This document shows, piece by piece, positions 6,320 through 14,030 of a DNA stretch of 19,244 nt; positions within the stretch are counted from its first letter, which is position 1, and each line of letters opens with the position of its first letter. A model generated the notes under the pieces. That model did not search any database, was not told where the DNA came from, and saw nothing but the letters and a program-made list of their open reading frames with translations. Source of the DNA: Perlabentimonas sp046542995 (GTDB taxonomy: Bacteria > Bacteroidota > Bacteroidia > Bacteroidales > Tenuifilaceae). Position numbers and translations under genes: made by a program. The stretch lies in assembly GCA_046542995.1 (NCBI GenBank), contig JBKHAH010000062.1:1-19244 (forward strand), in the 5' to 3' direction.

Positions 6320-6708
6320 TATTTATAGTCAATTTTAAGGATGAGTAGCTTTATTGAATTAGGCGTATTGATTACGATGTTAATTAATCCAATATTGGAG
6401 AAACAACATACAAATTGGGGCTTTGCCCCATACCCCACATACTTTTTTGTCTTGATACAGAAAAGTATGCAAAAAAAAAATCAAGGCTACGCCCGCTTCA
6501 CTCGAAAAACTACGATTGGTGGCTAAAAAATCTGAACTTGCGCCTCCCGTTGGTCAGCGCTTCAAACAGCAGATTTTTCTTAACGCCACCTGCACTTGTT
6601 TTTCGGCTCACCGGCCAATGCCAAGGATAATTGGAAGCTGTATCAACAAAATGATAAATTGAAGAAACCCATTTTTTTACAAAAACATATTACAACCATT
6701 TATTCGAT
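6320..6708. repeat. non-coding gap with probable dispersed intergenic repeat
   Basis: No convincing gene lies here. The core, about 6414-6625, has a perfect hairpin TGGGGC-TTT-GCCCCA (6416-6430), then an inverted repeat CATACTTTT (6438-6446) / AAAAGTATG (6461-6469), a 10-base A-run (6471-6480), and CTTGAT (6451-6456) complementary to ATCAAG (6480-6485). The pattern of a GGGC/GCCC hairpin, ACTTTTTTGTCTTGATACA and then ATCAAGGC resembles intergenic repeats I recall from Bacteroidota genomes; I cannot check copy number here. Short open frames in it are artefacts. It separates aroD from aroE. The first hairpin lacks a proper T-run, so it need not terminate transcription. Confidence 0.5.
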
Positions 6709-7641
6709 ATGCAAGCACATAACATTTTAGCCGTTTTTGGCAATCCAATCCTACATAGCAAGAGTCCACAACTCTTTAACTCAGCAATTAATAAATCGGG
6801 CATACAAGCGTTCTACACACGAATCAGACCACAATCAGCAAAGGATATAATTGAAATTATTAGAAACCTTCCGCTGCTAGGTGCTAACATAACCGCTCCC
6901 TTTAAGGAAGACATTATGAAGCTTGTTAGCATTGCCTCATTAGATGCAGAAACCATTGGCGCAGTGAACACCATTGTTAATAGTGGCGACCGACTTATTG
7001 GCTACAATACCGACCATTACGGTGTTACACAAACCCTAAACGAAGCAGGTATAAATTTAGCAAATACAAAATGCCTTGTTCTTGGCGCAGGAGGAGCTGC
7101 AAGGGCTGCTGTTTACGGTTTGGTTAAGCATGGTGCTCAGGTTTACATCTGTAATAGAACCCATGCCAAAGCCAAGGCCATTGCCAACGACTTCGCCTGT
7201 AAGGTGATTGATTGGGATAGTTTTAGCACTAGCATTGAGTTCGATGTGGTTATATCAACCCTGCTTCCCAATGTGCTTCCACCTTTTTTTAACAAGTTAT
7301 CGTTCCATCACCTTCTTGATGCATCGTACAAGCAATCAAAAATCAGCGAAGCATCCAAACAAAAAGCGGTGAATGTTATATCGGGAGAGAGGTGGCTTTT
7401 ACATCAGGCAGCAGAGGCTTTTAAGCTAATGCTTAATAATTTACCTGACCTTAAGGCTATGTCTGCTGGTTTAACCAACAACCTCAATAGTAATAACATC
7501 AAAATAAAAGAGATTCCAAAAACTAGTCGCGATGAAATAGTATCCGTACAACCTCAACTACTAATATCAACCAAAGGACTAAATTCCAATCAAATCAAAA
7601 GTATTTCCGATGAAGAAATCAGTAAGGCCTTCGGTAGTTAA
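6709..7641 (+). CDS. aroE: shikimate dehydrogenase
   Basis: Reduces 3-dehydroshikimate to shikimate with NADPH. Substrate-binding residues are SKSP (17-20), the catalytic Lys66 in NITAPFKED and Asp102 in NTDHYG. The cofactor domain has GAGGAA (126-131) and NRT (149-151), the NADP signature. At 310 residues it is longer than the usual 270-290. The canonical helix ends near DLKAMSAGL, and about 50 low-complexity, polar residues follow with no recognised domain. This tail overlaps the aroA start by 32 nt, so it may have grown by loss of an earlier stop codon. The gene lies 389 nt after aroD across a repeat and has no obvious TAnnTTTG promoter of its own. Confidence 0.93.
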   Translation: MQAHNILAVFGNPILHSKSPQLFNSAINKSGIQAFYTRIRPQSAKDIIEIIRNLPLLGANITAPFKEDIMKLVSIASLDAETIGAVNTIVNSGDRLIGYNTDHYGVTQTLNEAGINLANTKCLVLGAGGAARAAVYGLVKHGAQVYICNRTHAKAKAIANDFACKVIDWDSFSTSIEFDVVISTLLPNVLPPFFNKLSFHHLLDASYKQSKISEASKQKAVNVISGERWLLHQAAEAFKLMLNNLPDLKAMSAGLTNNLNSNNIKIKEIPKTSRDEIVSVQPQLLISTKGLNSNQIKSISDEEISKAFGS

Positions 7642-8878
7642 CGGAACCATTCAGGCCCCCGCATCAAAAAGTTCTGCGCAACGATTAATTGCCCTTGCTT
7701 CATTAGCAAAGGGGCATTCAGAAATATACAACGTGGGTAATTCCGATGATGTAAAAGCAGCCATTAATGTATGTAGGGAACTTGGCGCAACAATTCAAGA
7801 ATCACCCAATAAACTTTCTATTACAGGAGGAGAAGCAGAGCCCAACAATCTGCTTTTTTGTGGAGAATCAGGCCTTGGTATCAGGATGTTTTCATGCATA
7901 GCCGCCTCACTAAACAAAACCGTTACCCTTACAGGCACTGGAACCCTTGCCAGCCGACCAATGAAGACTGTTGAAATGTCGATTCGGGCAATGGGAGCCA
8001 GCTGCAAAACGGAAAACGGGAAATTACCAATAGTTGTAAAAGGTCCCCTCAAGGGAGGATTTGCAAAGGTTGATGGCTCCCTGAGTTCACAAGTACTTAC
8101 CGGCATGCTTATGGCTGCTCCTCTGGCTCAAGCAAACTCAAACATTCTGGTAACCAATCTACAAAGCAAACCCTATATAGACCTAACCATTGAGACCATG
8201 CAAATTTTTGGGGTAAATGTTGAGAACCATAACTATGAGGAATTCAGGGTAGAGGGACAACAATCTTACAAACCAGCAAGCATAGAAGTTGAGGGCGATT
8301 GGAGTGGTGCAGCCTTCCTTCTGGTTGCAGGTGCCATTGCGGGGAGAATCAAGGTAGAAAACCTCAAACCCATGTCGAAGCAAGCCGACAGAGCCATAGT
8401 TGAAGCGCTAATGCAAGCAGGTGCAAGGGTTAGCATTCAGGAGAACTTTATTGAAGTGGCAAAGAATGAGCTTAACCCAATTCACTTCGATGCTACTCAC
8501 TGCCCCGATCTTTTTCCACCCCTTGCCACTTTGGCGGCTCATTGCAACGGTGAATCAAGAATTTTGGGCGTTAGCCGACTTAGAAGCAAGGAAAGCGACC
8601 GAGCCGCCACTCTAAAGCAAGAATTTGCCAAATTGGGTATAAGAATTGAGATTGAAGGTGAACTCATGAGAATTTTTGGTGGCAAAGTAATGGGCGCACA
8701 GGTGCACTCCCATGGCGACCACCGCATTGCCATGGCTTGTGCAGTGGCAGCCCTGGCTGGCAATGGAGATGTGGATATTGATGGTGCCGAAGCGGTTGGA
8801 AAATCGTACCCTGAATTCTTTGAGCACCTACAAACTACATTTTATCACAAAAAAAATAAGCTCTATGGCAAAGTATAA
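7610..8878 (+). CDS. aroA: 5-enolpyruvylshikimate-3-phosphate synthase
   Basis: Transfers enolpyruvyl from PEP to shikimate 3-phosphate. At 422 residues it has the expected two-domain length. Conserved sites include APASKSSAQR (17-25, Lys20), the catalytic Asp300 in CPDLFPP, RLRSKESDR (323-331, Glu328) and HGDHRIAM (368-375). The PEP loop reads CGESGLGIR (84-92), where the classic enzymes have a G-N-A-G-T-A-x-R pattern; Arg92 is kept but Asn and Thr are replaced. The start overlaps the aroE tail by 32 nt, and only this ATG gives the normal N-terminus. The gene end overlaps the DJ-1-family gene by 14 nt. Confidence 0.94.
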   Translation: MKKSVRPSVVNGTIQAPASKSSAQRLIALASLAKGHSEIYNVGNSDDVKAAINVCRELGATIQESPNKLSITGGEAEPNNLLFCGESGLGIRMFSCIAASLNKTVTLTGTGTLASRPMKTVEMSIRAMGASCKTENGKLPIVVKGPLKGGFAKVDGSLSSQVLTGMLMAAPLAQANSNILVTNLQSKPYIDLTIETMQIFGVNVENHNYEEFRVEGQQSYKPASIEVEGDWSGAAFLLVAGAIAGRIKVENLKPMSKQADRAIVEALMQAGARVSIQENFIEVAKNELNPIHFDATHCPDLFPPLATLAAHCNGESRILGVSRLRSKESDRAATLKQEFAKLGIRIEIEGELMRIFGGKVMGAQVHSHGDHRIAMACAVAALAGNGDVDIDGAEAVGKSYPEFFEHLQTTFYHKKNKLYGKV

Positions 8879-9446
8879 TGTTGGCATTTTACTATTTCCT
8901 GATGTAGAAACCCTAGATTTTGCAGGGCCTTTCGAAGTATTTTCAGTAGCCTCCGAACTAAACAACTTTGAACTTTTCAATGTATTCACCATAGGCAAAA
9001 ACCTTGAGCCCATAAAAACCATTCACGGACTTAAGGTTTTACCACATCACTCGCTAAGCAATTGCCCAAAGGTTGATATACTGATTATTCCCGGAGGTTT
9101 TGGCACTAGACAATTGGTTAAGGATAATGAAGTAATGCAATGGGTTCAAAAAAACCATCAATCAACCCAACTTACCCTTACCGTTTGCACCGGCGCAATG
9201 GTTTTGGGTGTGCTAGGAATGCTTGATGACAAAGAATACACAACACATCATTTGCTTTTCGGTGAGATGGCAAACTTTGCCCCAAAAGGAATCCTAATTA
9301 AAGGGAAGCGATTTGTTAAAAGTGGCAAAATTTTTACCTCAGCAGGCATCTCTGCCGGCATTGACCTATCGCTTCATATTGTTGGAGAATTGCTTGGTCA
9401 TAAGGTTGCCCAAAAAACAGCAAGGTACATGGAATATGGGAGGTAA
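8865..9446 (+). CDS. DJ-1/PfpI family protein (isonitrile hydratase-like GATase1 domain)
   Basis: A single 193-residue class I glutamine-amidotransferase-like domain. FPDVETLDFAGPFEVF (11-26, Asp18) and TVCTGAMVLG (106-115, nucleophile Cys108 then Thr109) match the subgroup that includes isonitrile hydratase and the N-terminal domain of GATase1-AraC regulators. AGISAGIDLSLH near the C-terminus is also typical. There is no AraC domain. I chose the ATG at 8865, which gives the canonical MAKYNVGILLFPD start. An upstream in-frame ATG at 8712 would run through the aroA coding region. It overlaps aroA by 14 nt, so it is probably co-expressed with the shikimate genes. The substrate cannot be read from sequence and a role in aromatic metabolism is not established. 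Confidence 0.85.
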   Translation: MAKYNVGILLFPDVETLDFAGPFEVFSVASELNNFELFNVFTIGKNLEPIKTIHGLKVLPHHSLSNCPKVDILIIPGGFGTRQLVKDNEVMQWVQKNHQSTQLTLTVCTGAMVLGVLGMLDDKEYTTHHLLFGEMANFAPKGILIKGKRFVKSGKIFTSAGISAGIDLSLHIVGELLGHKVAQKTARYMEYGR

Positions 9447-9491
9447 TTCTTGAAAAATCATCTACCAATGCTGTTTAGCTAAGGAAACATG

Positions 9492-9539
9492 CTTCGACTC
9501 CGCTCAACTTGAACACCGTTACCCTGAGCGGAGCCGAAG
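9492..9539. repeat. inverted-repeat intergenic element
   Basis: CTTCGACTCCGCTCA (9492-9506) is complementary to TGAGCGGAGCCGAAG (9525-9539) at 14 of 15 positions, with an 18-nt loop. It lies between the DJ-1-family gene and the Crp/Fnr gene. This CTTCGACTCCGCTCA...TGAGCGGAGnCGAAG form is familiar as a dispersed palindromic repeat in Bacteroidota (from memory). No T-run follows, so terminator function is doubtful. Confidence 0.6.
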
Positions 9540-9600
9540 GTTGCTACTACGGAATCTACCATAAGAACATACTTAACTAAACAACATTGAATCATATACT

Positions 9601-10185
9601 ATGAAAATGGAAGAGCATTATCAGCAATTCTTTAAAACAATCAGCACACTCATATCCATCACAGATGATGAGGTACGATACTACTCCAATCTTTTATCAG
9701 TAAAACAATTCAACAAAGGCGATTTACTGCTTCAAGCGGGTGATGTATGCCGTAATATCTTTTTCATAAACAGGGGGATTTGTCGCACATTCTTCCTCAA
9801 TGCAAAAGGCAATGAGTGTACCTTTCACTTTGCCATGGAGAACGGTTTTATAACCGATTACGAAAGTTTCCTCTCCAAGCAACCTGCATACTTTTCCATT
9901 CAGGCTCTTGAGCCTGTTGAGGCGGTTGTAATGACACATCATACAGTACACGATGGTTATATCAACCTGAATGAAGGCGAAAAGCTTGGTAGGGTCTTGG
10001 CTGAGCGATACCTTTTTGTCTTCACAAACAAGGTTAAATCAATCTATACAGAGGATGCCAAAACCAGATACAAGAACATGAATAATCGCTACCCCGATAT
10101 TCTTCAGAGGGTTCCTCAGCATATTATCGCCTCGTATCTTAACATTACACCAGTACATTTAAGCAGATTAAGAAACGAACTGTAA
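9601..10185 (+). CDS. Crp/Fnr family transcriptional regulator
   Basis: A 194-residue regulator with a cyclic-nucleotide-binding-type beta-roll (about residues 24-110, including FNKGDLLLQAGDVCRNIFFINRGICR) joined by a long dimer helix to a short C-terminal helix-turn-helix (IASYLNITPVHLSRLR, 176-191). The truncated DNA-binding end and divergent phosphate-binding cassette are typical of the many Bacteroidota members, which often do not bind cAMP. Cys50, Cys61 and Cys73 lie in the sensory domain, but the N-terminal FNR Fe-S motif is absent. It is encoded 77 bp upstream of the AOR gene, whose promoter overlaps a 19-bp dyad, so it is the obvious candidate regulator (inference). Met1 and Met3 are both possible starts. 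Confidence 0.85.
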   Translation: MKMEEHYQQFFKTISTLISITDDEVRYYSNLLSVKQFNKGDLLLQAGDVCRNIFFINRGICRTFFLNAKGNECTFHFAMENGFITDYESFLSKQPAYFSIQALEPVEAVVMTHHTVHDGYINLNEGEKLGRVLAERYLFVFTNKVKSIYTEDAKTRYKNMNNRYPDILQRVPQHIIASYLNITPVHLSRLRNEL

Positions 10186-10206
10186 TTTTCTTAACATTTG
10201 TTATCG

Positions 10207-10225
10207 TTTAGCATATTTTGCTTAA
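10207..10225. promoter_or_regulatory. 19-bp dyad, candidate Crp/Fnr-family operator
   Basis: TTTAGCATATTTTGCTTAA reads as TTnAGCA-nAnTn-TGCTnAA, symmetric at 14 of 18 non-central positions. It ends 2 bp before the -7 box at 10228 and is centred roughly 26 bp upstream of the predicted start site. That spacing fits repression better than classical activation. The regulator is encoded immediately upstream. Confidence 0.45.
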
Positions 10226-10227
10226 CT

Positions 10228-10235
10228 TACCTTTG
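10228..10235 (+). promoter_or_regulatory. -7 promoter box of the AOR gene
   Basis: TACCTTTG is an exact TAnnTTTG match and is identical to the box at position 1. Transcription would start near 10242, about 20 nt before the ATG at 10263. A -33 TTTG is not well placed (TTTG at 10197-10200 is 27 bp away), which would fit a regulator-dependent promoter. Confidence 0.5.
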
Positions 10236-10262
10236 TTCCAGTATTAAAGAAACTCTACTCCT

Positions 10263-12125
10263 ATGGAAAAAATAAAAGGTACCAGCAACAAGGTGCTAGA
10301 AATCAATCTTAGCACTTGTGAAAAAACTATAATTACTGTAAGCACTGAACTACGCAAAAAATTTATAGGTAGCAAGGGGCTTGGAATTAAGATGCTTTTT
10401 GATAGGCTCAAGGTTGGCATTGACCCATTATCAGAAGATAATATCATAGCCTTTATGCCCGGCGTTTATATGGGCACTGGTGCGCCTTGCTCTGGTCGTT
10501 GGTCTGCAGTAACCAAATCGCCGCTAACGGGCATCATAGCCTCTGCTTCGTGTGGCGGACCATTTGGCATGAGCCTAAAAACTTCCGGATGGGATGGTAT
10601 TATACTAAAAGGGAAAGCACCCGAAAAATCATACTTATATATTGATTCCAAAGGAGTTAAGATTAAGGATGCTTCGCACCTTTGGGGCAAGAACACCGAT
10701 GAAACCCTTTCTGAATTAAAAGATATGGGCGGTATCTTAGCCATTGGACCTGCCGGTGAGAATCTGGTACGATACGCCAATATAATTTCTGGACACAGGT
10801 TCCTTGGTCGTGGTGGCATGGGCGCTGTGCTTGGCTCAAAGAATATTAAGGCAATTGTGGCAAAGGGCAAGGAGTTTAAGATAGAACCTGCAAACCCTAA
10901 GGCTTTTGAAAAGGCCCGCAAGCTGGCAAACAAGCAGATAAACTCAAACGAGATGACATCGGGCTTTTACCGCGATTACGGTACAACAGCCAACGTAATT
11001 CCCTGCAACGATGCCAACATATTCCCCGTTAATAATTTTAGCGACGGTTCTCATCCTGAACATAAGGAGCTTTCGGGTGAAAACTATAAAGAAACATACG
11101 ATACCAAGTATCACACATGTAAGCCCTGCTCAATATTATGTGGCCACAAAGGAAACTTTGAAGGGGAAACAACAGCCGTTCCTGAGTATGAAACCGTTGG
11201 CCTAATGGGCTCAAATCTTGGCATTTTCGATTCGGTTGCGGTTGCCAAACTCGGACGACTTTGCGGCCAGCTGGGCATGGATACCATATCTACCGGGAGC
11301 ACCATCGGCTGGGCCATAGAGGCAACATCAAAAGGGATAATCCAATCCGACTTAACTTTTGGGAACGTCAATACTATTGAGCAAACAGTTAAGGATATTG
11401 CCTTTGGAGAAGGATTAGGTGCAGACCTAGGCCTGGGCACTAGAGCCGTTAGTAGAAAGTATGGCGGTGAGTCCTTCGCAATACATACCAAAGGGCTTGA
11501 ACTGGCTGCATACGACCCACGAGGCTCATTCGGGCAGGCACTCTCCTACTCCGTAGCCAACCGTGGTGGATGCCACCTAAATGCTTACGTAATTGCTCAA
11601 GAGGTGCTTTTTAAACTGCTCAACCCATACAAATCGCTGGGCAAAGCCGCATACGTAAAATTCTTACAGAATATCAAGGAGATTATTGACTCAATGCACA
11701 CCTGCGCATTCACTCAGTTCGCCTACATGATGGAACCACCGCTGGTAAAATATACGCCAAAACCAATCCTTGCTATGTTAATGCAATACATGCATCCCGT
11801 TGCAATAATGCTTATCGATTATAGCCTTTACACAAAGATGTGGAGCGCAATTACAGGAGTTAAAATGAGCAACAGCGAGCTAATTAAAGCTGGCGAAAGG
11901 ATATATGTTTTGGAGCGTTACATGAATACGCGCGAAGGAATTAGCGCAAAGGATGATACCCTTCCCAAGAAATTACTAAAAGAATTTAGACGAAGCGATA
12001 GCAAGAAGAAACCCATCCCACTGGAAAAGATGGTAAAACGATTCTATAAACTTAGAGGATTTAATAAGGATGGAATACCAACAGAGAGAACGTTGAGGAG
12101 ACTTGGAATAATAGTGAATCAGTAA
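10263..12125 (+). CDS. aldehyde:ferredoxin oxidoreductase family tungsten/molybdopterin enzyme
   Basis: A 620-residue member of the AOR family, which interconverts aldehydes and carboxylic acids with ferredoxin using a bis-pyranopterin tungsten cofactor and one [4Fe-4S] cluster. The cluster ligands are visible as Cys286, Cys289 and Cys293 (HTCKPCSILCGHKG), with the fourth as Cys481 in IDSMHTCAF. PEYETVGLMGSNLGI (307-321) and RGGCHL (434-439) are cofactor-domain signatures, as are the N-terminal SGRWSAVTKSPLTG and GRGGMGAVLGSKNIKAI segments. The protein is intact and of usual length, with no signal peptide, so it is cytoplasmic. The next genes encode two iron-ADH homologues, which suggests the acid-to-aldehyde-to-alcohol direction. 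The exact substrate is not readable. It has its own promoter and possible operator. Confidence 0.92.
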   Translation: MEKIKGTSNKVLEINLSTCEKTIITVSTELRKKFIGSKGLGIKMLFDRLKVGIDPLSEDNIIAFMPGVYMGTGAPCSGRWSAVTKSPLTGIIASASCGGPFGMSLKTSGWDGIILKGKAPEKSYLYIDSKGVKIKDASHLWGKNTDETLSELKDMGGILAIGPAGENLVRYANIISGHRFLGRGGMGAVLGSKNIKAIVAKGKEFKIEPANPKAFEKARKLANKQINSNEMTSGFYRDYGTTANVIPCNDANIFPVNNFSDGSHPEHKELSGENYKETYDTKYHTCKPCSILCGHKGNFEGETTAVPEYETVGLMGSNLGIFDSVAVAKLGRLCGQLGMDTISTGSTIGWAIEATSKGIIQSDLTFGNVNTIEQTVKDIAFGEGLGADLGLGTRAVSRKYGGESFAIHTKGLELAAYDPRGSFGQALSYSVANRGGCHLNAYVIAQEVLFKLLNPYKSLGKAAYVKFLQNIKEIIDSMHTCAFTQFAYMMEPPLVKYTPKPILAMLMQYMHPVAIMLIDYSLYTKMWSAITGVKMSNSELIKAGERIYVLERYMNTREGISAKDDTLPKKLLKEFRRSDSKKKPIPLEKMVKRFYKLRGFNKDGIPTERTLRRLGIIVNQ

Positions 12126-12130
12126 GAGGA

Positions 12131-12212
12131 GGTCGGTAGTCGGTAGTCAGTAATCGGTAGTCAGTAATCGGTAGTCGGTAATCGGTGGTCAGTAATCGGT
12201 GGTCAGTAATCG
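12131..12212. repeat. 14-bp tandem repeat
   Basis: Five direct copies of the 14-mer GGTAGTCAGTAATC (variants GGTAGTCGGTAATC and GGTGGTCAGTAATC) run from 12142 to 12211, preceded by a partial copy from 12131. The unit is itself a diverged 7-bp duplication. It begins 6 bp after the AOR stop and is followed by an AATC-rich stretch (12221-12245). Related sequence recurs at 13934-13999. No spacers, so it is not a CRISPR. Confidence 0.9.
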
Positions 12213-12257
12213 GAAAATTAAATCAATCAATCAGCCAATCATTCAGCTATAACAATT

Positions 12258-13400
12258 ATGTTCAAAACCACTCACTCCTTCTTCGCCCAACCCAAATTCC
12301 TTGTAGGGAACAGGGCTATGGAGCACCTCCACATTGAGTTGGAAAGTTACAACGCCTCGCGCCCAATGGTAATAGCCTGTAAAGGCGATGAGGGCAATGT
12401 GAAGAGATTTATCCTCGCATTGGCTGAATCAAACATAACCATCGGCGCGCTGGTTGATGACGCCCTACCCTACGTTAATACTCACGAGATTGAAAGGCTA
12501 GCCGGACTATTCAATTGGCGCGGGTGCGACTCAATCATCGCCCTTGGGGGCGAATCGGTTATGGATATAGCCAAAACCCTAAACCTAAAAGTAAATGGGA
12601 TTGGGATTAAAGAAACTCTGAAAATAGACTCACCGCTTTCTCCTCTAGTTTACATTGCCACGGCAAAGGTTAACGGGTATGAGGTCACCAATTCTGTTAA
12701 TATTGATGGGAAAATTCTTAAATCTGATTTTCTTTACCCTGATATTGTTTGCATCGATAATCGAATGGTTTGCGCAAAGTACAACCTGCAATCGGTTCTA
12801 TACGTAGCGCTCTATTCCCTTACACATTGTATTGAGGGTGCCGAAATGGCCAATAACAATCCATTTGTCGATGCATCGGCCTTTTCAGCCATTCGGCTTA
12901 TTATGGATAATCTGACAATCGTTGCAAAAAATCCAAACGATAAAAAGGCTTCTGCTGGATTAATAAACGGCATTGCCATAGCTGGCACAATTCAGTCAAA
13001 CACTCAGGGACATATCTGCTGCCTGTCGGCAGAATTTCTGGCAAAAGAGGCTGGGTTAGCACAGGGAATGCTCGCTGGCATGATGCTAGCGCCATCGCTT
13101 CAGCATAAAGTTGACCAAAACCACCAGCTGAGAGCAGACCTTCTTCTGGCACTTGTGGGAATTGACCAATTCTGCTCTACCCCAAAAGAAGTTAAAATCT
13201 CAAAAGCCATTGAAGAGATAAAAAACTTTACTAATTTTTTTGGTGACACAATTCCAAAATCTTTAAGCGATTTAAAAATTCAAGAATATCAATTACGCAA
13301 TATTGCCCAAAAGGTTGAGGAGAAAAGCAAAGGGCAAATTAGCAAGGAATACTGCTACAATTTCTTACAAAAGATATGGAGGGCAAGCCATGAGTTGTGA
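12258..13400 (+). CDS. iron-containing alcohol dehydrogenase homologue lacking metal ligands
   Basis: A 380-residue protein whose fold-level signatures match the iron-ADH family: RGCDSIIALGGESVMDIAK (88-106), SLTHCIEGAE (187-196) and an NGIAIAG helix. It aligns without gaps over much of its length to the intact paralogue at 14138-15361. The metal ligands are mostly lost: the Asp of DALTH is Tyr186, the His of HTLG aligns with Cys255, the His of PHG is Gln269, and only His190 remains. The GGGS turn is GGES (97-100) and the TTSGTGSE nucleotide loop has become TAKVNGYE (135-142). The frame is open and full length, so it is a maintained protein rather than a pseudogene. It is probably a non-canonical enzyme or a regulatory or structural partner. 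It overlaps the SCP2-like gene by 11 nt. Confidence 0.8.
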   Translation: MFKTTHSFFAQPKFLVGNRAMEHLHIELESYNASRPMVIACKGDEGNVKRFILALAESNITIGALVDDALPYVNTHEIERLAGLFNWRGCDSIIALGGESVMDIAKTLNLKVNGIGIKETLKIDSPLSPLVYIATAKVNGYEVTNSVNIDGKILKSDFLYPDIVCIDNRMVCAKYNLQSVLYVALYSLTHCIEGAEMANNNPFVDASAFSAIRLIMDNLTIVAKNPNDKKASAGLINGIAIAGTIQSNTQGHICCLSAEFLAKEAGLAQGMLAGMMLAPSLQHKVDQNHQLRADLLLALVGIDQFCSTPKEVKISKAIEEIKNFTNFFGDTIPKSLSDLKIQEYQLRNIAQKVEEKSKGQISKEYCYNFLQKIWRASHEL

Positions 13401-13932
13401 AGATTATCCTATAGTTAAGCCTGGCAAAAAACGATTAAAACGTATTTACGTTGGTCTGCTGCTATTTATCTTTGGACGTGCTTTCCAAGCCGTTGCCAAG
13501 GTTGACCCCATTGCAAAAAGGGAGTTTGAGAATATGCCCCCCGGCTTTATGCTAAATCTGTGTGTAGCACCCAACGGCCCCCATATGATTGTTGGCAAGG
13601 ATAAGCATGGTAAAATCCGCTACTACGGTTCAAACCCCAAAGGCAAGATGATAACTCTTTCAATGAAAATAAAAAGCCTTGAGGCTGCCATGCTGATGTT
13701 CACATTTCAGGAATCGTCGTGCACCGCCACAGCCAGAGATAGGCTAATTGTTGAGGGCGATCTGCCCGTGGCAAGCGCAGTGCTTAGAATAATGGATTTG
13801 CTTGAGGTGCTTTTGCTCCCCAAGTTCATAGCAAAGTTGGGTGTAAAGCGCTATCCAAATCGTCAAAGGATGTCACTTAAACGAAAATTAAGAAGTAGGA
13901 TTTTAACATATACTAGGGTTGTTTTTGGGTAA
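13390..13932 (+). CDS. SCP2-like lipid-binding domain protein (tentative)
   Basis: A 180-residue basic protein. A short hydrophobic stretch near the N-terminus (YVGLLLFIFGR, 20-30) could be a membrane-associating helix. The middle part resembles the sterol-carrier-protein-2 fold: GKIRYYG, then MITLSMKIKSLEAAMLMFT (87-105), then RLIVEGDLPVASAVLRIMDLLEVLLLPKF (118-146), where a final amphipathic helix follows the VEGD turn. SCP2 domains bind lipids or acyl chains. I recall such proteins beside AOR and iron-ADH genes in other anaerobes, but I cannot verify it here. The ATG at 13390 was chosen because earlier in-frame codons lie within the preceding coding region; it overlaps that gene by 11 nt, so the two are probably translated together. 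Confidence 0.5.
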   Translation: MSCEDYPIVKPGKKRLKRIYVGLLLFIFGRAFQAVAKVDPIAKREFENMPPGFMLNLCVAPNGPHMIVGKDKHGKIRYYGSNPKGKMITLSMKIKSLEAAMLMFTFQESSCTATARDRLIVEGDLPVASAVLRIMDLLEVLLLPKFIAKLGVKRYPNRQRMSLKRKLRSRILTYTRVVFG

Positions 13933-13933
13933 A

Positions 13934-13999
13934 ACGGTAGTCGGTAATCCCTGCCTGACTGCCGTCAAGGCAGGCAGGGGTGGTCAGTATTCAGTAAAT
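13934..13999. repeat. dispersed repeat: GGTAGTC-type sequence with GCAGGCAGGG hairpin
   Basis: GGTAGTCGGTAATC and a later GGTGGTCAGTATTCAGTAA recall the 14-mer of 12131-12212. Between them sits a perfect 9-bp inverted repeat, CCCTGCCTG (13949-13957) / CAGGCAGGG (13971-13979). The loop contains GTCAAGG, and GTCAAGGCAGGCA occurs again at 15413-15425. No T-run, so it looks like a mobile intergenic module rather than a terminator. Confidence 0.7.
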
Positions 14000-14030
14000 T
14001 CAACCGATAACAACAACTAAAATTAAACTT

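Noticed and set aside
6341..6630. Short frames between aroD and aroE
   Set aside because: They run through hairpins, a 10-A run and repeat-like sequence, overlap each other in different frames and have no family features.
8712..8864. Longer start for the DJ-1-family gene at 8712
   Set aside because: It reads through aroA in another frame. The family N-terminus begins at 8865.
12131..12212. CRISPR array
   Set aside because: The 14-bp units are directly abutting with no spacers, and no cas genes are present.
13303..13389. Longer start for the SCP2-like gene at 13303
   Set aside because: Those codons are the out-of-frame shadow of the preceding iron-ADH homologue. An 11-nt overlap from 13390 is more plausible.
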